DNA from: Actinocatenispora rupis
Lineage (GTDB): Bacteria; Actinomycetota; Actinomycetes; Mycobacteriales; Micromonosporaceae
Length of the DNA: 64,000 nucleotides
Assembly: GCF_016861975.1 (NCBI RefSeq)
Contig: NZ_BOMB01000007.1
Coordinates: 124,001-188,000, forward strand
Reading direction: 5' to 3'
This document shows positions 1-9,041 of this stretch, piece after piece. The notes under the pieces are model-generated. The model did no database searches, was not told the DNA's origin, and worked only from the letters and a program-made list of their open reading frames with translations. The position numbers and the translations under genes were made by a program. The first letter of the stretch is position 1. Every line of letters starts with the position of its first letter.

Positions 1-2164
1 ACCGCAACGGTTTCGGCGCCCACCAGTTCGCCCGACCGGCCAGCCGCATGAACGCCGGTACGAGTACGCCGCGGACCAGGGTCGCGTCGACGAGTACCGC
101 GAGGGCCAGGCCGATGCCGAGCATCTTCAGCATCGCGACGTGCGACGCGCCGAACGCCAGCAGCACCATGGCGATCAGCAGCGCCGCCGCGGTGATCAAC
201 CGCCCGGTACGTTGCAGCCCGGTGACCACGGCGGTCCGGTTGTCGCCGGACACCACGTACTCCTCGCGGATCCGGGACAGCAGGAACACCTCGTAGTCCA
301 TCGACAGGCCGAACGCGATGCAGAACATCAGCACCGGCACCGTCATGTCCAGGTACCCGGTGGTGATCGGGTGGCCGACCAGCCCGCCGAGGTGCCCGTC
401 CTGGAACACGAACACCATCGCGCCGAACGTGGCGGTCAGGCTCAGTACGTTGAGCACGATCGCCTTCAGTGGCATCACGATGCTGCCGGTGAACAGGAAC
501 AGCAGCACGATCGTGGCGACCGCGATGATGGCGCCGGCGGCGGGCAGCCGGCCGGTCAGCGCGTGCTTCGTGTCGTACAGGGCGGCGGCCTGGCCGCCGA
601 CGAGCGTCTCCCCGCCCGGCGACGGTACGGCGCGGACGTCGGTGACGAGCCGCTGCCCGCCGTCGCTCTCCGGCGCCTTCGTCCCGACGACGGACAGCCA
701 GGCGTCGCCGCCGTGCACGTACCGGGCGCTGGCCGGGGTGGGCGGCGCGACCCGGACGCCGTGGGCGTACGAGCCGGTCGCGGTGTCCACCCGGGCCACG
801 TTGTCCACAGTGGACAGTCGCGCCGCGTACGCCGGCAGCGCGCTCGTCGCGGTGTCCCGGCTGACCACCGACAACGACCGGGTACCCGAACTGTCGAAGT
901 CGTCGCGGAGCTGCTGCGACGCCTGCTGCACCGGCGCGCTGGCCGGCAGCTGCCGGTCGTCCACCAGCCCGAACGAGATGTGCCAGAACGGCGCGCCGAG
1001 CACGGCGAGCAGCACCACCACGCCCAGCCCGTACGGGACCGGGCGGCGCATCACGCGGGTCGCGAGGCCGTGCCAGAACCCGCTGTCCGCGCCCCGGGTA
1101 CGACCGCGCCGCCAGCGGGCCAGCACGTCCCACCGGTTCACCCGGGTACCGAGCACGGCGAGCATCGCCGGGAGTACGAGGAGCGCGCCGGCCGCGGCGA
1201 GCAGCACCACCGACACCCCGCCGTACGCGAAGGACTTGAGGAAGTCGAGCGGGAACACGGCCAGCGCGGCCATCCCGAGCGCCACCGTCGCCGCCGAGAA
1301 CAGCACGGTACGCCCGGCCGTGCGCATCGTCGCGACGATCGCCGCCGACACCGTCGCCCGGTCGCCCCCGCCGCCGCGCGCCGCCAGCTCCTCCCGGTAC
1401 CGGGTGAGGATGAAGAGGCTGTAGTCGATCGCCAGGCCCAGCCCCAGCGCCGTCGTCAGGTTCAGCGCGTACGTCGAGACCGAGGTGACGTGCGTGAGCA
1501 GTTGCAGTACCAGCATCGTCGACACGATCGACAGCCCGCCGATGAGCAGCGGCAGCAGCGCCGCCACCACGCTCCCGAACACCAGCACCAGCAGCACCGC
1601 GGTCACCGGGGTGGCGATGGCCTCCGAGACCGCCAGGTCGTGCTGCGTCTGCTTGTTCAGCTCCGAGTACACCTGCCCCGCCCCCGCGTACGACAGGGTC
1701 AGCCCGCCGGCGTGCTCGTCCAGCTGCGGGGTCAGGCGCTGCGCGCCGGACATGATCGCGTCCTCGTCGCCGGACAGCCGCAGCAGGATCAGCCCCCGCG
1801 TACCGTCCGTCGACCGCATCGTCGACGGGTGCCCGGACGTCCAGTACGACTGCATGCTGGCGACGCCGTCGGCGTGCGCGGCCCACCGGGCCAGCCGGGT
1901 GGCGCGGCGAGCCACGGACGGGTCGTCCGGACCGCCGGCCCCGCGTACGACGACGATCAGGTTCGCGTCGCCGGCGTCGAAGTCGGACCCGAGCGCGTCC
2001 GCGGCACGCTGGGATTCCGAGTGCCGGTCGGTGAACCCGCCGCCGGACAGCTTGTCGGCCACGCCGCCGCCGAACAGCCCGGCGAGTGCCGCCGCCACCA
2101 CGGCGACGACCAGGACCGTGAACCGGTGCCGGGCGAGCAGCCCGCCCAGTCGCGAGAGGATCAT
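1..2164 (-). CDS. MMPL/RND-family membrane transporter (C-terminus cut by window edge)
   Basis: Large polytopic membrane protein, 721 codons visible. The order is a first transmembrane segment (residues about 8-30), a long extracytoplasmic loop, a block of five or six membrane segments (with LGLGLAIDYSLFILTRYREE), a second loop, and a second membrane block containing AFGLSMDYEVFLLSRIREE. The paired D-Y motifs in the two membrane blocks are the hallmark of actinobacterial MMPL proteins, which export lipids or drugs using the proton gradient. The ATG at 2164 starts the conserved first helix. The C-terminal tail lies beyond base 1. A copy of the GTCCACAGTGGAC palindrome lies in the second loop, reading as STVD. 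The next gene is an AraC regulator transcribed in the same direction 79 bp upstream, which could control it. The substrate cannot be inferred. Confidence 0.9.
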   Translation of the reverse strand, partial: MILSRLGGLLARHRFTVLVVAVVAAALAGLFGGGVADKLSGGGFTDRHSESQRAADALGSDFDAGDANLIVVVRGAGGPDDPSVARRATRLARWAAHADGVASMQSYWTSGHPSTMRSTDGTRGLILLRLSGDEDAIMSGAQRLTPQLDEHAGGLTLSYAGAGQVYSELNKQTQHDLAVSEAIATPVTAVLLVLVFGSVVAALLPLLIGGLSIVSTMLVLQLLTHVTSVSTYALNLTTALGLGLAIDYSLFILTRYREELAARGGGGDRATVSAAIVATMRTAGRTVLFSAATVALGMAALAVFPLDFLKSFAYGGVSVVLLAAAGALLVLPAMLAVLGTRVNRWDVLARWRRGRTRGADSGFWHGLATRVMRRPVPYGLGVVVLLAVLGAPFWHISFGLVDDRQLPASAPVQQASQQLRDDFDSSGTRSLSVVSRDTATSALPAYAARLSTVDNVARVDTATGSYAHGVRVAPPTPASARYVHGGDAWLSVVGTKAPESDGGQRLVTDVRAVPSPGGETLVGGQAAALYDTKHALTGRLPAAGAIIAVATIVLLFLFTGSIVMPLKAIVLNVLSLTATFGAMVFVFQDGHLGGLVGHPITTGYLDMTVPVLMFCIAFGLSMDYEVFLLSRIREEYVVSGDNRTAVVTGLQRTGRLITAAALLIAMVLLAFGASHVAMLKMLGIGLALAVLVDATLVRGVLVPAFMRLAGRANWWAPKPLR
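803..815. repeat. GTCCACAGTGGAC palindrome, exact copy 1
   Basis: Exact copy of the 13-bp interrupted palindrome (6-bp arms, one central A) repeated through the window. It lies inside the MMPL coding sequence. Confidence 0.9.
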
Positions 2165-2243
2165 GCCTCGACGGTCCGCCCGCCGGCCCTGCCCCGCCTT
2201 GTACGTATCCGCTACAGCGTCGTGTGCTCCCTCACAGCCCGCG

Positions 2244-3032
2244 TCAGACCCACACCAGGTACTGGATCAGCGTCGACGGGTTGACGCCGAAGACGCTGCG
2301 GCAGATCCGGTTCATGTGCGCGGAGTCGGTGAACCCGGCCGCGTGCGCCGCCGACGTCAGGGTGCCGCCGTCGCGCAGCACCTCCACCACCTTCTGCAGC
2401 CGCGCCCACCGCACGTACGCCCGGTACGGCAGGCCGAGCTGTACCGCGAACAGGTGGCCGAGCCGGGACGCCGACAGCCCGACCTCGGCGGCCAGGTCGC
2501 GCAGCTCCACGCCGCTCGACAGCCGCGCCGGGATGAGTTCGGCGGCGCGGCGCAGCCCGGGGTGCAGCGGGGGCGCCGGCGCGGTCGGTTCCGAGGCGAG
2601 GGCGGCGATCACGGCGTCGACCACGCGTACGCCGGCCGGATCGTCCGGTTCGGGCGCCCGTACGACGTCCTGGCAGGGCTTGGCGGCCCGGATCCAGTCG
2701 GCGGGCCGCTCGTGGTCGGCGCCGAGCCGGGCGGCGAGGACCCGCCCGGCGGGACTGTCCGGGTCGACGATGGCCATCACCAGCCGCGCCGGCGTCGTCG
2801 CCTCCGACGGCAGCACCGGCTTCGCATGCGGTACGCCCGCGGGCAGGATCGCCGCGTTCGGCCCGTCCGGGCTCAGGCGTACTGCCTCGTCGGCGGCGCC
2901 GCGCAGCTCGACCTCGCCCGCGACGACGAGCACGATGCCGATCGCGATCGACGAGTGCATCGGGATGTCCCCGAGCGTGCCGTGGTACACCATTCGCCCG
3001 GGATTCATGTGTACCGATCCGGCCCATGACAT
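2244..3032 (-). CDS. AraC family transcriptional regulator
   Basis: 262 residues. The N-terminal part is a small cupin-like sensor (the section with HSSIAIGIVLVVAGEVEL and PAGVPHAKPV). The C-terminal 100 residues are a typical AraC double helix-turn-helix: LRDLAAEVGLSASRLGHLF for the first helix pair and the conserved AGFTDSAHMNRICRSVFGV for the second. The ATG at 3032 is preferred because GGTGGA lies 8 nt upstream. A second ATG at 3008 is possible. The gene is divergent from the SurA-like lipoprotein gene (77 bp between starts) and points towards the MMPL gene, its likeliest target. The effector is unknown. Confidence 0.88.
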   Translation of the reverse strand: MSWAGSVHMNPGRMVYHGTLGDIPMHSSIAIGIVLVVAGEVELRGAADEAVRLSPDGPNAAILPAGVPHAKPVLPSEATTPARLVMAIVDPDSPAGRVLAARLGADHERPADWIRAAKPCQDVVRAPEPDDPAGVRVVDAVIAALASEPTAPAPPLHPGLRRAAELIPARLSSGVELRDLAAEVGLSASRLGHLFAVQLGLPYRAYVRWARLQKVVEVLRDGGTLTSAAHAAGFTDSAHMNRICRSVFGVNPSTLIQYLVWV

Positions 3033-3109
3033 GCCGTGATTCCACCATCCCGCCGCGGGGCGCACCCCGGTGGACCGGCCGTACGGCCGACGCGACAGAC
3101 TTGACAACC

Positions 3110-3847
3110 GTGACCGAGCATTCTCGTACCCACCGGCGCGGCCGGCGCGTCCGCCGGGTCGCCGCCGTGCTCGCGCTGTCCGCCGCCATCGTCGGCGGGG
3201 CGACCGCATGCAACGTCCAGCCGGGTGCCGCGGCGTTCGTCGCCTCCGACCGGATCACGCAGAGCCAGGTCAACGACGTCTTCCAGACCGTGATCGACGG
3301 CTATCACAACCAGGTGCCGACCGACCAGTACGGCAGCATCCGCCGCAGCGTCGCCGCCACGATGGTCATGCACGACCTGGTCAAGCGGGTCGCGCACGAC
3401 GAGGGCGTGACGATCCCGCCGGCGAACTACGCGCAGCTCGCGCAGGAGACCAACCTGCCCGAGTCGAACCCGTACGTGCGGTTGGAGGCCGAGACCCAGG
3501 CGGCCGTCAACACCCTGCGCAACGCGGCGAACGACACGCCGCCGCGCGAGCAGGACCTCCGCGACGTGTACGACTCGCTCGTCCGGCAGGGCCTCCAGGC
3601 GTCGTACGCCGAGATCAGGACGCAGCTGGTGGCGCAGCAGTCGGTGGCGAAGGCCGCCTCGCTGCGCGGCACGTTCACCGCGGCGATCAAGAAGTACAAG
3701 GTCGACGTCAACCCGCGGTACGGGGCGCTCGCGTACCCGCTGACCGCGGTGCAGGCCGGCCAGATCCGCGGCTACCTGCCCGTACAGCTGGGCAAGGGTT
3801 CGCCCGACGTGGTCACCGTGGTCAACCAGAACGCGATCGCGAGCTGA
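3110..3847 (+). CDS. SurA N-terminal domain-like lipoprotein
   Basis: 245 residues from GTG 3110. A basic N-terminus and hydrophobic stretch end in a lipobox-like G-G-A-T-A-C with Cys34, so the product is probably a lipid-anchored extracytoplasmic protein. The mature part is helical, with an N-terminal segment resembling the SurA chaperone domain (ASDRITQSQVND). No peptidyl-prolyl isomerase parvulin domain is visible, so a foldase role is inferred only from the family. It sits 3 nt upstream of mazG, a pairing common in actinobacteria close to eno. Longer in-frame starts upstream (3026) would bury the signal peptide and are less likely. Confidence 0.8.
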   Translation: MTEHSRTHRRGRRVRRVAAVLALSAAIVGGATACNVQPGAAAFVASDRITQSQVNDVFQTVIDGYHNQVPTDQYGSIRRSVAATMVMHDLVKRVAHDEGVTIPPANYAQLAQETNLPESNPYVRLEAETQAAVNTLRNAANDTPPREQDLRDVYDSLVRQGLQASYAEIRTQLVAQQSVAKAASLRGTFTAAIKKYKVDVNPRYGALAYPLTAVQAGQIRGYLPVQLGKGSPDVVTVVNQNAIAS

Positions 3848-3850
3848 CCC

Positions 3851-4879
3851 GTGTCCGGCCCGGACCCGAGCACCGAGCCGACCGGCGTGGACGTGGCGGG
3901 CCGCCGGATCGTCCTGCTGCACACGTCGCCGCGGCTGCCGGCCGGCCTGCTGACCGCGCGCGCGTGGGACCTCGTCCGCGCCCACCCGGTGTACGCCGCG
4001 GCCGACACCCCGCAGACCGGTGCGCTGCGGGCCGCGGGTGCCACCGTCACCGTCGTACCGGGCGGGCCGGCCGAGCAGGTGGACGCGCTGCTGTCGGCCG
4101 GCACCGACGTGGTCTGGCTGGCCGGGCCGGACGGTGACCTGTCGCTGGCCAGGATGCTCAGCGGCCGGCTGGTCGGGATGGCCGAGCCGCCCGTCATCGA
4201 GGCGGAGTACGGGTCGTGGGATCCGCCCGGCGCCCGGCTGCTCGACGTCGTCGCCACCATGGACACGCTGCGCCGCACCTGCCCGTGGGACCGCGAGCAG
4301 ACCCACACCACGCTCGCGCCGTACCTGCTGGAGGAGACCTACGAGGCGTACGACGCGATCGAGTCCGGCGACCGCGCCCTGCTCCGCGAGGAACTCGGCG
4401 ACGTACTCTTCCAGGTCGCGTTCCACGCCCGGGTCGCCGCAGACGCCGACGCCGGCGCGTTCGACCTGGACGACGTGGCCGGCGACCTCGTGGCCAAGCT
4501 CGTACGCCGGCATCCGCACGTGTTCGCCGACGTGACCGTCGCCGACGCCGGCGAGGTCGAGGCCAACTGGGACGAGATCAAGCGTGCCGAGAAGTCCCGC
4601 GACTCCGCCGTCGACGGCGTACCGCTGGCGCAGCCCGCGCTCCAGCTCGCCGCGAAGCTGCTGTCCCGCGTCGAGCGCGCCGGCCTGTCCGTACCGCCGA
4701 CGGTGGCCACCGCCCCCGACCCCGACTCCGAACTGGGCGCGACGCTGTTCGAGCTGGTCACCGAGGCGCGGACGCGCGGCCTGGACGCCGAGGCCGCCCT
4801 GCGTCGCGCCGCCCTCCGGTACGCGGGGGCCGTCCGTGCGGTCGAGTCCGGTTCGGCCGAGCCGCCGGACACGCCGTAG
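3851..4879 (+). CDS. mazG: nucleoside triphosphate pyrophosphohydrolase MazG
   Basis: 342 residues from GTG 3851, 3 nt after the preceding stop. The MazG domain occupies about residues 130-260. It shows the metal-binding pair of helices LLEETYEAYDAI (E-x-x-E) and LREELGDVLFQVAFHA (E-x-x-D), followed by the conserved RHPHVFADV and ANWDEIKRAEK segments. MazG hydrolyses nucleoside triphosphates to monophosphates plus pyrophosphate and cleans up aberrant or damaged NTPs. The first 115 residues form a separate, less conserved alpha/beta region, as is usual in actinobacterial MazG. It forms a likely two-gene operon with the upstream lipoprotein. Confidence 0.93.
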   Translation: MSGPDPSTEPTGVDVAGRRIVLLHTSPRLPAGLLTARAWDLVRAHPVYAAADTPQTGALRAAGATVTVVPGGPAEQVDALLSAGTDVVWLAGPDGDLSLARMLSGRLVGMAEPPVIEAEYGSWDPPGARLLDVVATMDTLRRTCPWDREQTHTTLAPYLLEETYEAYDAIESGDRALLREELGDVLFQVAFHARVAADADAGAFDLDDVAGDLVAKLVRRHPHVFADVTVADAGEVEANWDEIKRAEKSRDSAVDGVPLAQPALQLAAKLLSRVERAGLSVPPTVATAPDPDSELGATLFELVTEARTRGLDAEAALRRAALRYAGAVRAVESGSAEPPDTP

Positions 4880-4963
4880 TTTGCGTGCGCCGGCGCGATC
4901 CGGCGGGATAACTTGTGATCTCCTGGGTACCTCACCAGGTGACGTACTTTCCGCGGAGGCGGC

Positions 4964-5194
4964 ATGAGCGACGAGACAGGGCAGGTGTCCGCCGACGGGC
5001 GGAGCCTGACCGACCGCCTGCACGGTACGGTCGGCCCCCCGCCGGACACGACGTCCGAGCCGTCCCCCGGCCCGCTCGACCGGGTGACCGAGCTGATCCG
5101 GCAGCGCCCCGTCGTCCTGATCGCCGCCGTCGCCGCCGGGTTCCTGCTCGGCCGGCTGGTGAAACGGGCGATCCGCGGCCGCTCCCACGACTGA
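4964..5194 (+). CDS. small single-span membrane protein, first gene of envelope operon
   Basis: 76 residues. A hydrophilic, proline-rich N-terminal half is followed by one hydrophobic segment near residues 48-66 (VVLIAAVAAGFLLGRLVKR) and a basic tail, suggesting a tail-anchored membrane protein. GGAGG lies 6 nt before the ATG. It is 13 nt upstream of the holin-X gene and precedes DUF3618 and YihY genes, and it looks like a diverged member of the same small DUF3618-type group. No function can be assigned. Confidence 0.75.
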   Translation: MSDETGQVSADGRSLTDRLHGTVGPPPDTTSEPSPGPLDRVTELIRQRPVVLIAAVAAGFLLGRLVKRAIRGRSHD

Positions 5195-5207
5195 TCCGAG
5201 GTATGGC

Positions 5208-5630
5208 ATGACCGTGACGCAGCCGAAGGCCCGACCGGTACACGAGGAGCCGGACCACGAGCCGGCGCTCGGTGAGGTCGTCGGCGACCTCAAGAGCGAC
5301 GTGACCAGGCTGATCGGCGAGCAGCTCGCGATCGCCAAGATCGAGCTGAAGCAGGAGGCCGGCAAGGCGGGCAAGGGCGCCGGTGCGCTCGGTGCCGCCG
5401 GCTTCGGCGTCTACATGGTGCTGATGTTCGGCAGCCTCGCCGCGGTGTACGGGCTGGGCCACCTCATCGGGAACGGTTGGGCCGCGCTGGTCGTGGCCGG
5501 GGCGTGGCTGCTGTTCGCGGCCGTCGCCGGCCTCGCCGGCAAGCTGATGCTGGGCACGATCACCGGACCGAAGCTGACCATCGCGACCCTCAAGGAGAAC
5601 CTGGAATGGGCGCGCAGCCTGAAGAAGTGA
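5208..5630 (+). CDS. phage holin family / actinobacterial Holin-X membrane protein
   Basis: 140 residues. An amphipathic N-terminal helix (DLKSDVTRLIGEQLAIAKIELKQEA) is followed by a glycine/alanine-rich region and two membrane segments (about residues 60-85 and 90-115). This is the layout of the actinobacterial putative holin-X family, which is chromosomal and not prophage-linked. It is the second gene of a four-gene operon with a DUF3618 and a YihY/BrkB protein, a widely conserved arrangement in actinomycetes. The family's biochemical role is not established. No phage genes occur nearby. Confidence 0.85.
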   Translation: MTVTQPKARPVHEEPDHEPALGEVVGDLKSDVTRLIGEQLAIAKIELKQEAGKAGKGAGALGAAGFGVYMVLMFGSLAAVYGLGHLIGNGWAALVVAGAWLLFAAVAGLAGKLMLGTITGPKLTIATLKENLEWARSLKK

Positions 5631-5953
5631 CCCCGGAGCAGATCCGGGAACGGATGGCGGACACCCGCAGGTCCATGGAGAACAACCTCGACCGGCTCCG
5701 CGAGGCCGCCAACCCGCGGACGATGCTGACCCGTCAGCTCGCCGCCGCGCGACACAAGCGCGCCGGTGGCCGGACCCCTTTACCCGCCGGCGGCGCTTCG
5801 TCGGCGGACGACGGGGAGAGGGGCAACCCGGCCCGCGCCGCCGTCGACGCGGTACGGCACCAGATCGGCGCGCGTCCGATCGTGGCCGGGCTGGCGGCGC
5901 TGCTGATCGGGGCCGTGACCGCGGTACTGGTACCGGGGCCGCGTCGCCGTTGA
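5606..5953 (+). CDS. DUF3618 domain protein containing a TTA leucine codon
   Basis: 115 residues from ATG 5606, which has AAGGAG 8 nt upstream and overlaps the holin-X gene by 25 bp. An alternative GTG at 5627 overlaps by 4 bp. The N-terminus carries the DUF3618 signature EQIRERMADTRRSMENNLDRL, and the C-terminus has one transmembrane segment (VAGLAALLIGAVTAVLVPG). Codon 59 (5780-5782) is TTA, the rarest codon in such genomes, so full translation should depend on the tRNA-Leu(UAA) encoded at 25681. The family function is unknown. The context suggests an envelope role with the adjacent YihY protein. Confidence 0.85.
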   Translation: MGAQPEEVTPEQIRERMADTRRSMENNLDRLREAANPRTMLTRQLAAARHKRAGGRTPLPAGGASSADDGERGNPARAAVDAVRHQIGARPIVAGLAALLIGAVTAVLVPGPRRR

Positions 5954-6924
5954 CGGCGCCGCTCGCCCGACTCGACCAGTACCAGCGGTCCCACCGGTGG
6001 CTGGGGTTCCCGGTGGCCGTGGCGAAGAAGTTCGGGCAGGACCAGGCGGGCAACCTCGCCGCCCTCATCTCGTACTACGCGTTCTTCTCGTTCTTTCCGC
6101 TGCTGCTGGCGTTCGTGACGGTGCTGGGCTTCGTACTGGCGGGCGACCCGGCGATGGAGCGCCGGGTGATGGGCACGGTGTCGGAGCAGTTCCCGGGGCT
6201 GGGGCAGGCGATCATGCCGGCGGGTCGGCCGCTGACCGGCAGCGGGTTCGGTCTCGCGATCGGTCTGCTGCTGGCGGTGTGGGCGGGGCTCGCCGTCGCG
6301 AACGCCGCGCAGAACGGGTTCAACACGGTCTGGCAGGTGCCGCTCGTCGACCGCCCCAACCTCCTGCACCGTACGGTCCGGAGCGTCGCGCTGGTCGCCG
6401 TCCTCGGCGTCAACATCGTCGTCACCACCGCCATCAGTACGTTGTCGTCCGGTGCGACGTCGCTGCACGTCGGCCTCGACATCGGCGCCCGTACGTTGCT
6501 GCTCGGCGCCTCGCTGGTGGTCAACGTCGCGCTGTTCAGCCTGGCGTTCCGGCTCCTGACGGTCCGCGAGGTCCGGTTCCGTACCGTCCTGCCCGGTGCG
6601 GTTCTCGCCGCGGTCGGCTGGCAGATCCTCCAGTGGTTCGGCGGCTACATCATCACCCGCCGGCTCTCCTCCTCCGCCACCACGTACGGCACGTTCGCGG
6701 TCGTGATCGGCCTGTTGACCTGGTTCTTCGTACTCGGGCAGCTCGTCCTGCTCGCCACCGAACTCAACGTCGTGACCGCCCGCCGGCTGTGGCCCCGCTC
6801 CCTGACCGGCCCGCCCACGACCGACGCCGACCGCCGCGTCTACCAGGGGTACGCGTCGATGCAGCGCCTCGCGCCGGGCGTCCGCGTCGTGGTCCACTTC
6901 GACGCGCCGACCGACACGGGCTGA
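5950..6924 (+). CDS. YihY/BrkB family inner membrane protein
   Basis: 324 residues with about six membrane segments, starting at TTG 5950 that overlaps the DUF3618 stop (TTGA). The N-terminal segment AALISYYAFFSFFPLLLAF is the conserved YihY/UPF0761 signature, and LTWFFVLGQLVLLATELNVV is the conserved last helix. The family was once annotated as ribonuclease BN in error. Its real function is unsettled, with transport and envelope roles proposed. Here it ends a four-gene operon with overlapping genes, which implies translational coupling. Confidence 0.9.
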   Translation: MTAPLARLDQYQRSHRWLGFPVAVAKKFGQDQAGNLAALISYYAFFSFFPLLLAFVTVLGFVLAGDPAMERRVMGTVSEQFPGLGQAIMPAGRPLTGSGFGLAIGLLLAVWAGLAVANAAQNGFNTVWQVPLVDRPNLLHRTVRSVALVAVLGVNIVVTTAISTLSSGATSLHVGLDIGARTLLLGASLVVNVALFSLAFRLLTVREVRFRTVLPGAVLAAVGWQILQWFGGYIITRRLSSSATTYGTFAVVIGLLTWFFVLGQLVLLATELNVVTARRLWPRSLTGPPTTDADRRVYQGYASMQRLAPGVRVVVHFDAPTDTG

Positions 6925-7012
6925 ACCGGACGCCGGCGTTGCGGTGATCACGCCCGTACGGGGGCGTGCTGATGGTGCCGCGCGCTGTCCCGCGCCGGTA
7001 CCGTCTTATCCC

Positions 7013-8626
7013 ATGTCGACCGACTTCCCGACCCTCGCCGTACGGATCGTGACCGCGCTGCTGGACCCGGTCACCGCGCACGACGCCGGCGCGCACGTGG
7101 CCGACGACGAGTTGCTCGACCTGTCCGCGTCCGCCGTCGAACGGCGCGTCGCGATGCTGCGCGACGCCTCGCATGCACTGTCCGAAGTGGACGAAGACGA
7201 TCTGGACACCGACGACGCCGTCGACCACGCCATGCTCACCTCGGTCGTCGACGCGCGGCTGTTCCGCCTCACCGAGATCCGTGACCAGGAGTGGGATCCG
7301 CTGGTCCACAACCCCGGCCCGCTGCTCGACGCCCTCATCTCCCGGGAGTACGCCCCGGCCGCGGACCGGCTCACCCACCTCGCCGCCCGCCTCGCCGCCG
7401 TACCGGACGCGCTCGCGACCGCCCGCGCCGTCCTCACCGACTCGCCCCAGCTCCACGTACGCACGGCCATCGGCCAGTTCGCCGGCGTCGCCGCCCTCGT
7501 ACGCGATCAGGTTCCGCCGCTGCTCGCCACCGAACCGGGACTCGCCGACAAGGTCGAACCGGCCCGCGCCGCCGCGCTGTCCGCGCTCGGCGAGTTCGTC
7601 GACTGGCTGACCGCCCGCGCCACCGACGTCGGCCGCGACCCGCGCCTCGGCCGGCGGCTGTGGGAGGCGAAGCTCTGGCACACCCTCGACACGCCGCTCA
7701 GCGCGGCCGAGGTCGACCGGCGCGCCCGGGCCAACCTGGACCGCGTCGCCGACGCCCTGCGCGAGACCGCCGCGCAGCTCACCGGCGGCCCCGCCACCGA
7801 CGCGACCGTCCGCGCCGCCCTCGCCGACGCCGCCGCCCGGCGCCCCGACGCCGGCGGCATCGTCGAGACCGCGCGTGCCGCGCTGCGCGAGGCCACCGCG
7901 TTCGTCGACCAGTTCGAACTCGTCTCGACCATGCCCGACGACCCCTGCGTCATCCGCGAGATGCCCGAGTACCAGCGCGGAGTCGCCGCCGCGTACTGCG
8001 ACGCGCCCGGCCCGATGGAGCAGGCCAACCTCCCCACCCTGTACGCGATCGCCCCGCCCCCGGCCGACTGGACCGCCGACCGCGTCGAGTCCTTCTACCG
8101 CGAGTACAACGACCAGATGGTGCGCGACCTGACCGTGCACGAGGCCATGCCCGGGCACTACCTCCAGCTCGCGCACGCCCGCCGCTACGGCGGCACCACC
8201 CCGGTACGCGCCGTCTTCGCCAGCGGCACGTTCATCGAAGGCTGGGCCGTCTACGCCGAGGAACTCATGGCCGACCACGGCTTCGGCGGCCTCCCCGTAC
8301 GACTCCAGCAGCTCAAGATGCAGCTCCGGATGACCCTCAACGCGATCATCGACCAGGCCATCCACTGCGACGGAATGACCGAGGACGACGCCCTCGCGCT
8401 CCTCGCCGACCGCGGCTTCCAGGAAGAGGGCGAAGCCGTCGCCAAGTGGCGCCGCGCCCTCCTCACCTCCACCCAGCTCTCCACCTACTTCGTCGGGTAC
8501 TCGGAGATCGCCGCGCTCGCCGCCGTACGCCCCGCCGACACCGACCTCCGCGCCTGGCACGACGCGATGCTCGCGCACGGCTCCCCGTCCCCCCGCCACC
8601 TCCACACCCTCCTGGCCACCCCCTGA
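7013..8626 (+). CDS. DUF885 family protein, probable zinc metallopeptidase-like
   Basis: 537 residues from ATG 7013. The family hallmarks are in the C-terminal third: TVHEAMPGHYLQLAHA (an H-E-x-x-P-G-H motif with the look of a metal site) and, about 25 residues later, EGWAVYAEELM, whose glutamate may be a further ligand. DUF885 proteins are thought to be soluble peptidase-like enzymes, but no substrate is known for this one. There is no clear ribosome binding site. The short distance from a TATCCC-like element suggests a leaderless transcript. A strong hairpin follows the gene at 8640. Confidence 0.88.
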   Translation: MSTDFPTLAVRIVTALLDPVTAHDAGAHVADDELLDLSASAVERRVAMLRDASHALSEVDEDDLDTDDAVDHAMLTSVVDARLFRLTEIRDQEWDPLVHNPGPLLDALISREYAPAADRLTHLAARLAAVPDALATARAVLTDSPQLHVRTAIGQFAGVAALVRDQVPPLLATEPGLADKVEPARAAALSALGEFVDWLTARATDVGRDPRLGRRLWEAKLWHTLDTPLSAAEVDRRARANLDRVADALRETAAQLTGGPATDATVRAALADAAARRPDAGGIVETARAALREATAFVDQFELVSTMPDDPCVIREMPEYQRGVAAAYCDAPGPMEQANLPTLYAIAPPPADWTADRVESFYREYNDQMVRDLTVHEAMPGHYLQLAHARRYGGTTPVRAVFASGTFIEGWAVYAEELMADHGFGGLPVRLQQLKMQLRMTLNAIIDQAIHCDGMTEDDALALLADRGFQEEGEAVAKWRRALLTSTQLSTYFVGYSEIAALAAVRPADTDLRAWHDAMLAHGSPSPRHLHTLLATP

Positions 8627-8639
8627 CCCCGGACACGAA

Positions 8640-8675
8640 GCGACCCGCCGCCCCTCGTGAGGGCTGGCGGGTCGC
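8640..8675. terminator. bidirectional terminator between DUF885 and DUF397 genes
   Basis: Perfect 10-bp arms GCGACCCGCC and GGCGGGTCGC with further pairing inside the 16-nt loop (GCCC/GGGC). The gene to the left points in and the DUF397 gene ends just to the right, so one hairpin serves both. Confidence 0.75.
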
Positions 8676-8716
8676 AAGAGCGATGCGGGCGACGCTGCCC
8701 AGCTGTCTGTGGTGCC

Positions 8717-8905
8717 TCAGTTCGTCTCCGAGGCGACGAACCGACGCCATGCTCTTGAACTCACGACCAGCATGGGGCCAGCAGGATCCTTGGAATCACG
8801 AACCGCGACGCGCTCTCCAAGATCCATGACCTCGATGCAGTTCCCGCTGGCGTTACTGCGACTGCTCTTACGCCAGACAGGCACAGTCGGTCTCCCTTGC
8901 GGCAT
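8717..8905 (-). CDS. DUF397 domain protein, partner of the XRE regulator
   Basis: 62 residues with the complete DUF397 pattern: WRKSSRSNASGNCIEV, then VAVRDSKDP, and a final W-x-x-F. GGGAGG lies 5 nt before the ATG at 8905. DUF397 proteins of actinomycetes are encoded next to XRE/DUF5753 regulators and are thought to act with them in controlling differentiation and antibiotic production, by analogy with the BldB/WhiJ group. It is downstream of the XRE gene by 136 bp, a gap holding a small hairpin at 8943-8955, so the two may be differently expressed. Confidence 0.9.
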   Translation of the reverse strand: MPQGRPTVPVWRKSSRSNASGNCIEVMDLGERVAVRDSKDPAGPMLVVSSRAWRRFVASETN

Positions 8906-8942
8906 TCCGGCCTCCCAGCATCACCTTCCGCCGACGCCTTGG

Positions 8943-8955
8943 CCCACCCTGTGGG
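8943..8955. other. small intergenic hairpin between XRE and DUF397 genes
   Basis: CCCAC-CCT-GTGGG, enclosed by a second pair CTTGGC and GCCAAG. It could be an attenuator or RNA-stability element in the XRE-to-DUF397 transcript. Confidence 0.4.
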
Positions 8956-9041
8956 GCACACGCCAAGACGACCGGACGGTCCCAAGAAGGACACGATACC
9001 GGCTACGACCAGGAATTCCGATCTAGATCACCGTGGGTGAA

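Noticed and set aside
140-2284. 714-codon open frame on the plus strand opposite the MMPL gene
   Set aside because: Its translation is low-complexity Arg/His/Gln-rich text. The minus strand encodes a complete MMPL pattern with correct codon bias, so this is a high-G+C shadow frame.
5208-5630. Prophage remnant suggested by the holin-type protein
   Set aside because: Holin-X with DUF3618 and YihY is a normal chromosomal actinomycete operon, and no lysin, portal, terminase or tail gene is nearby.
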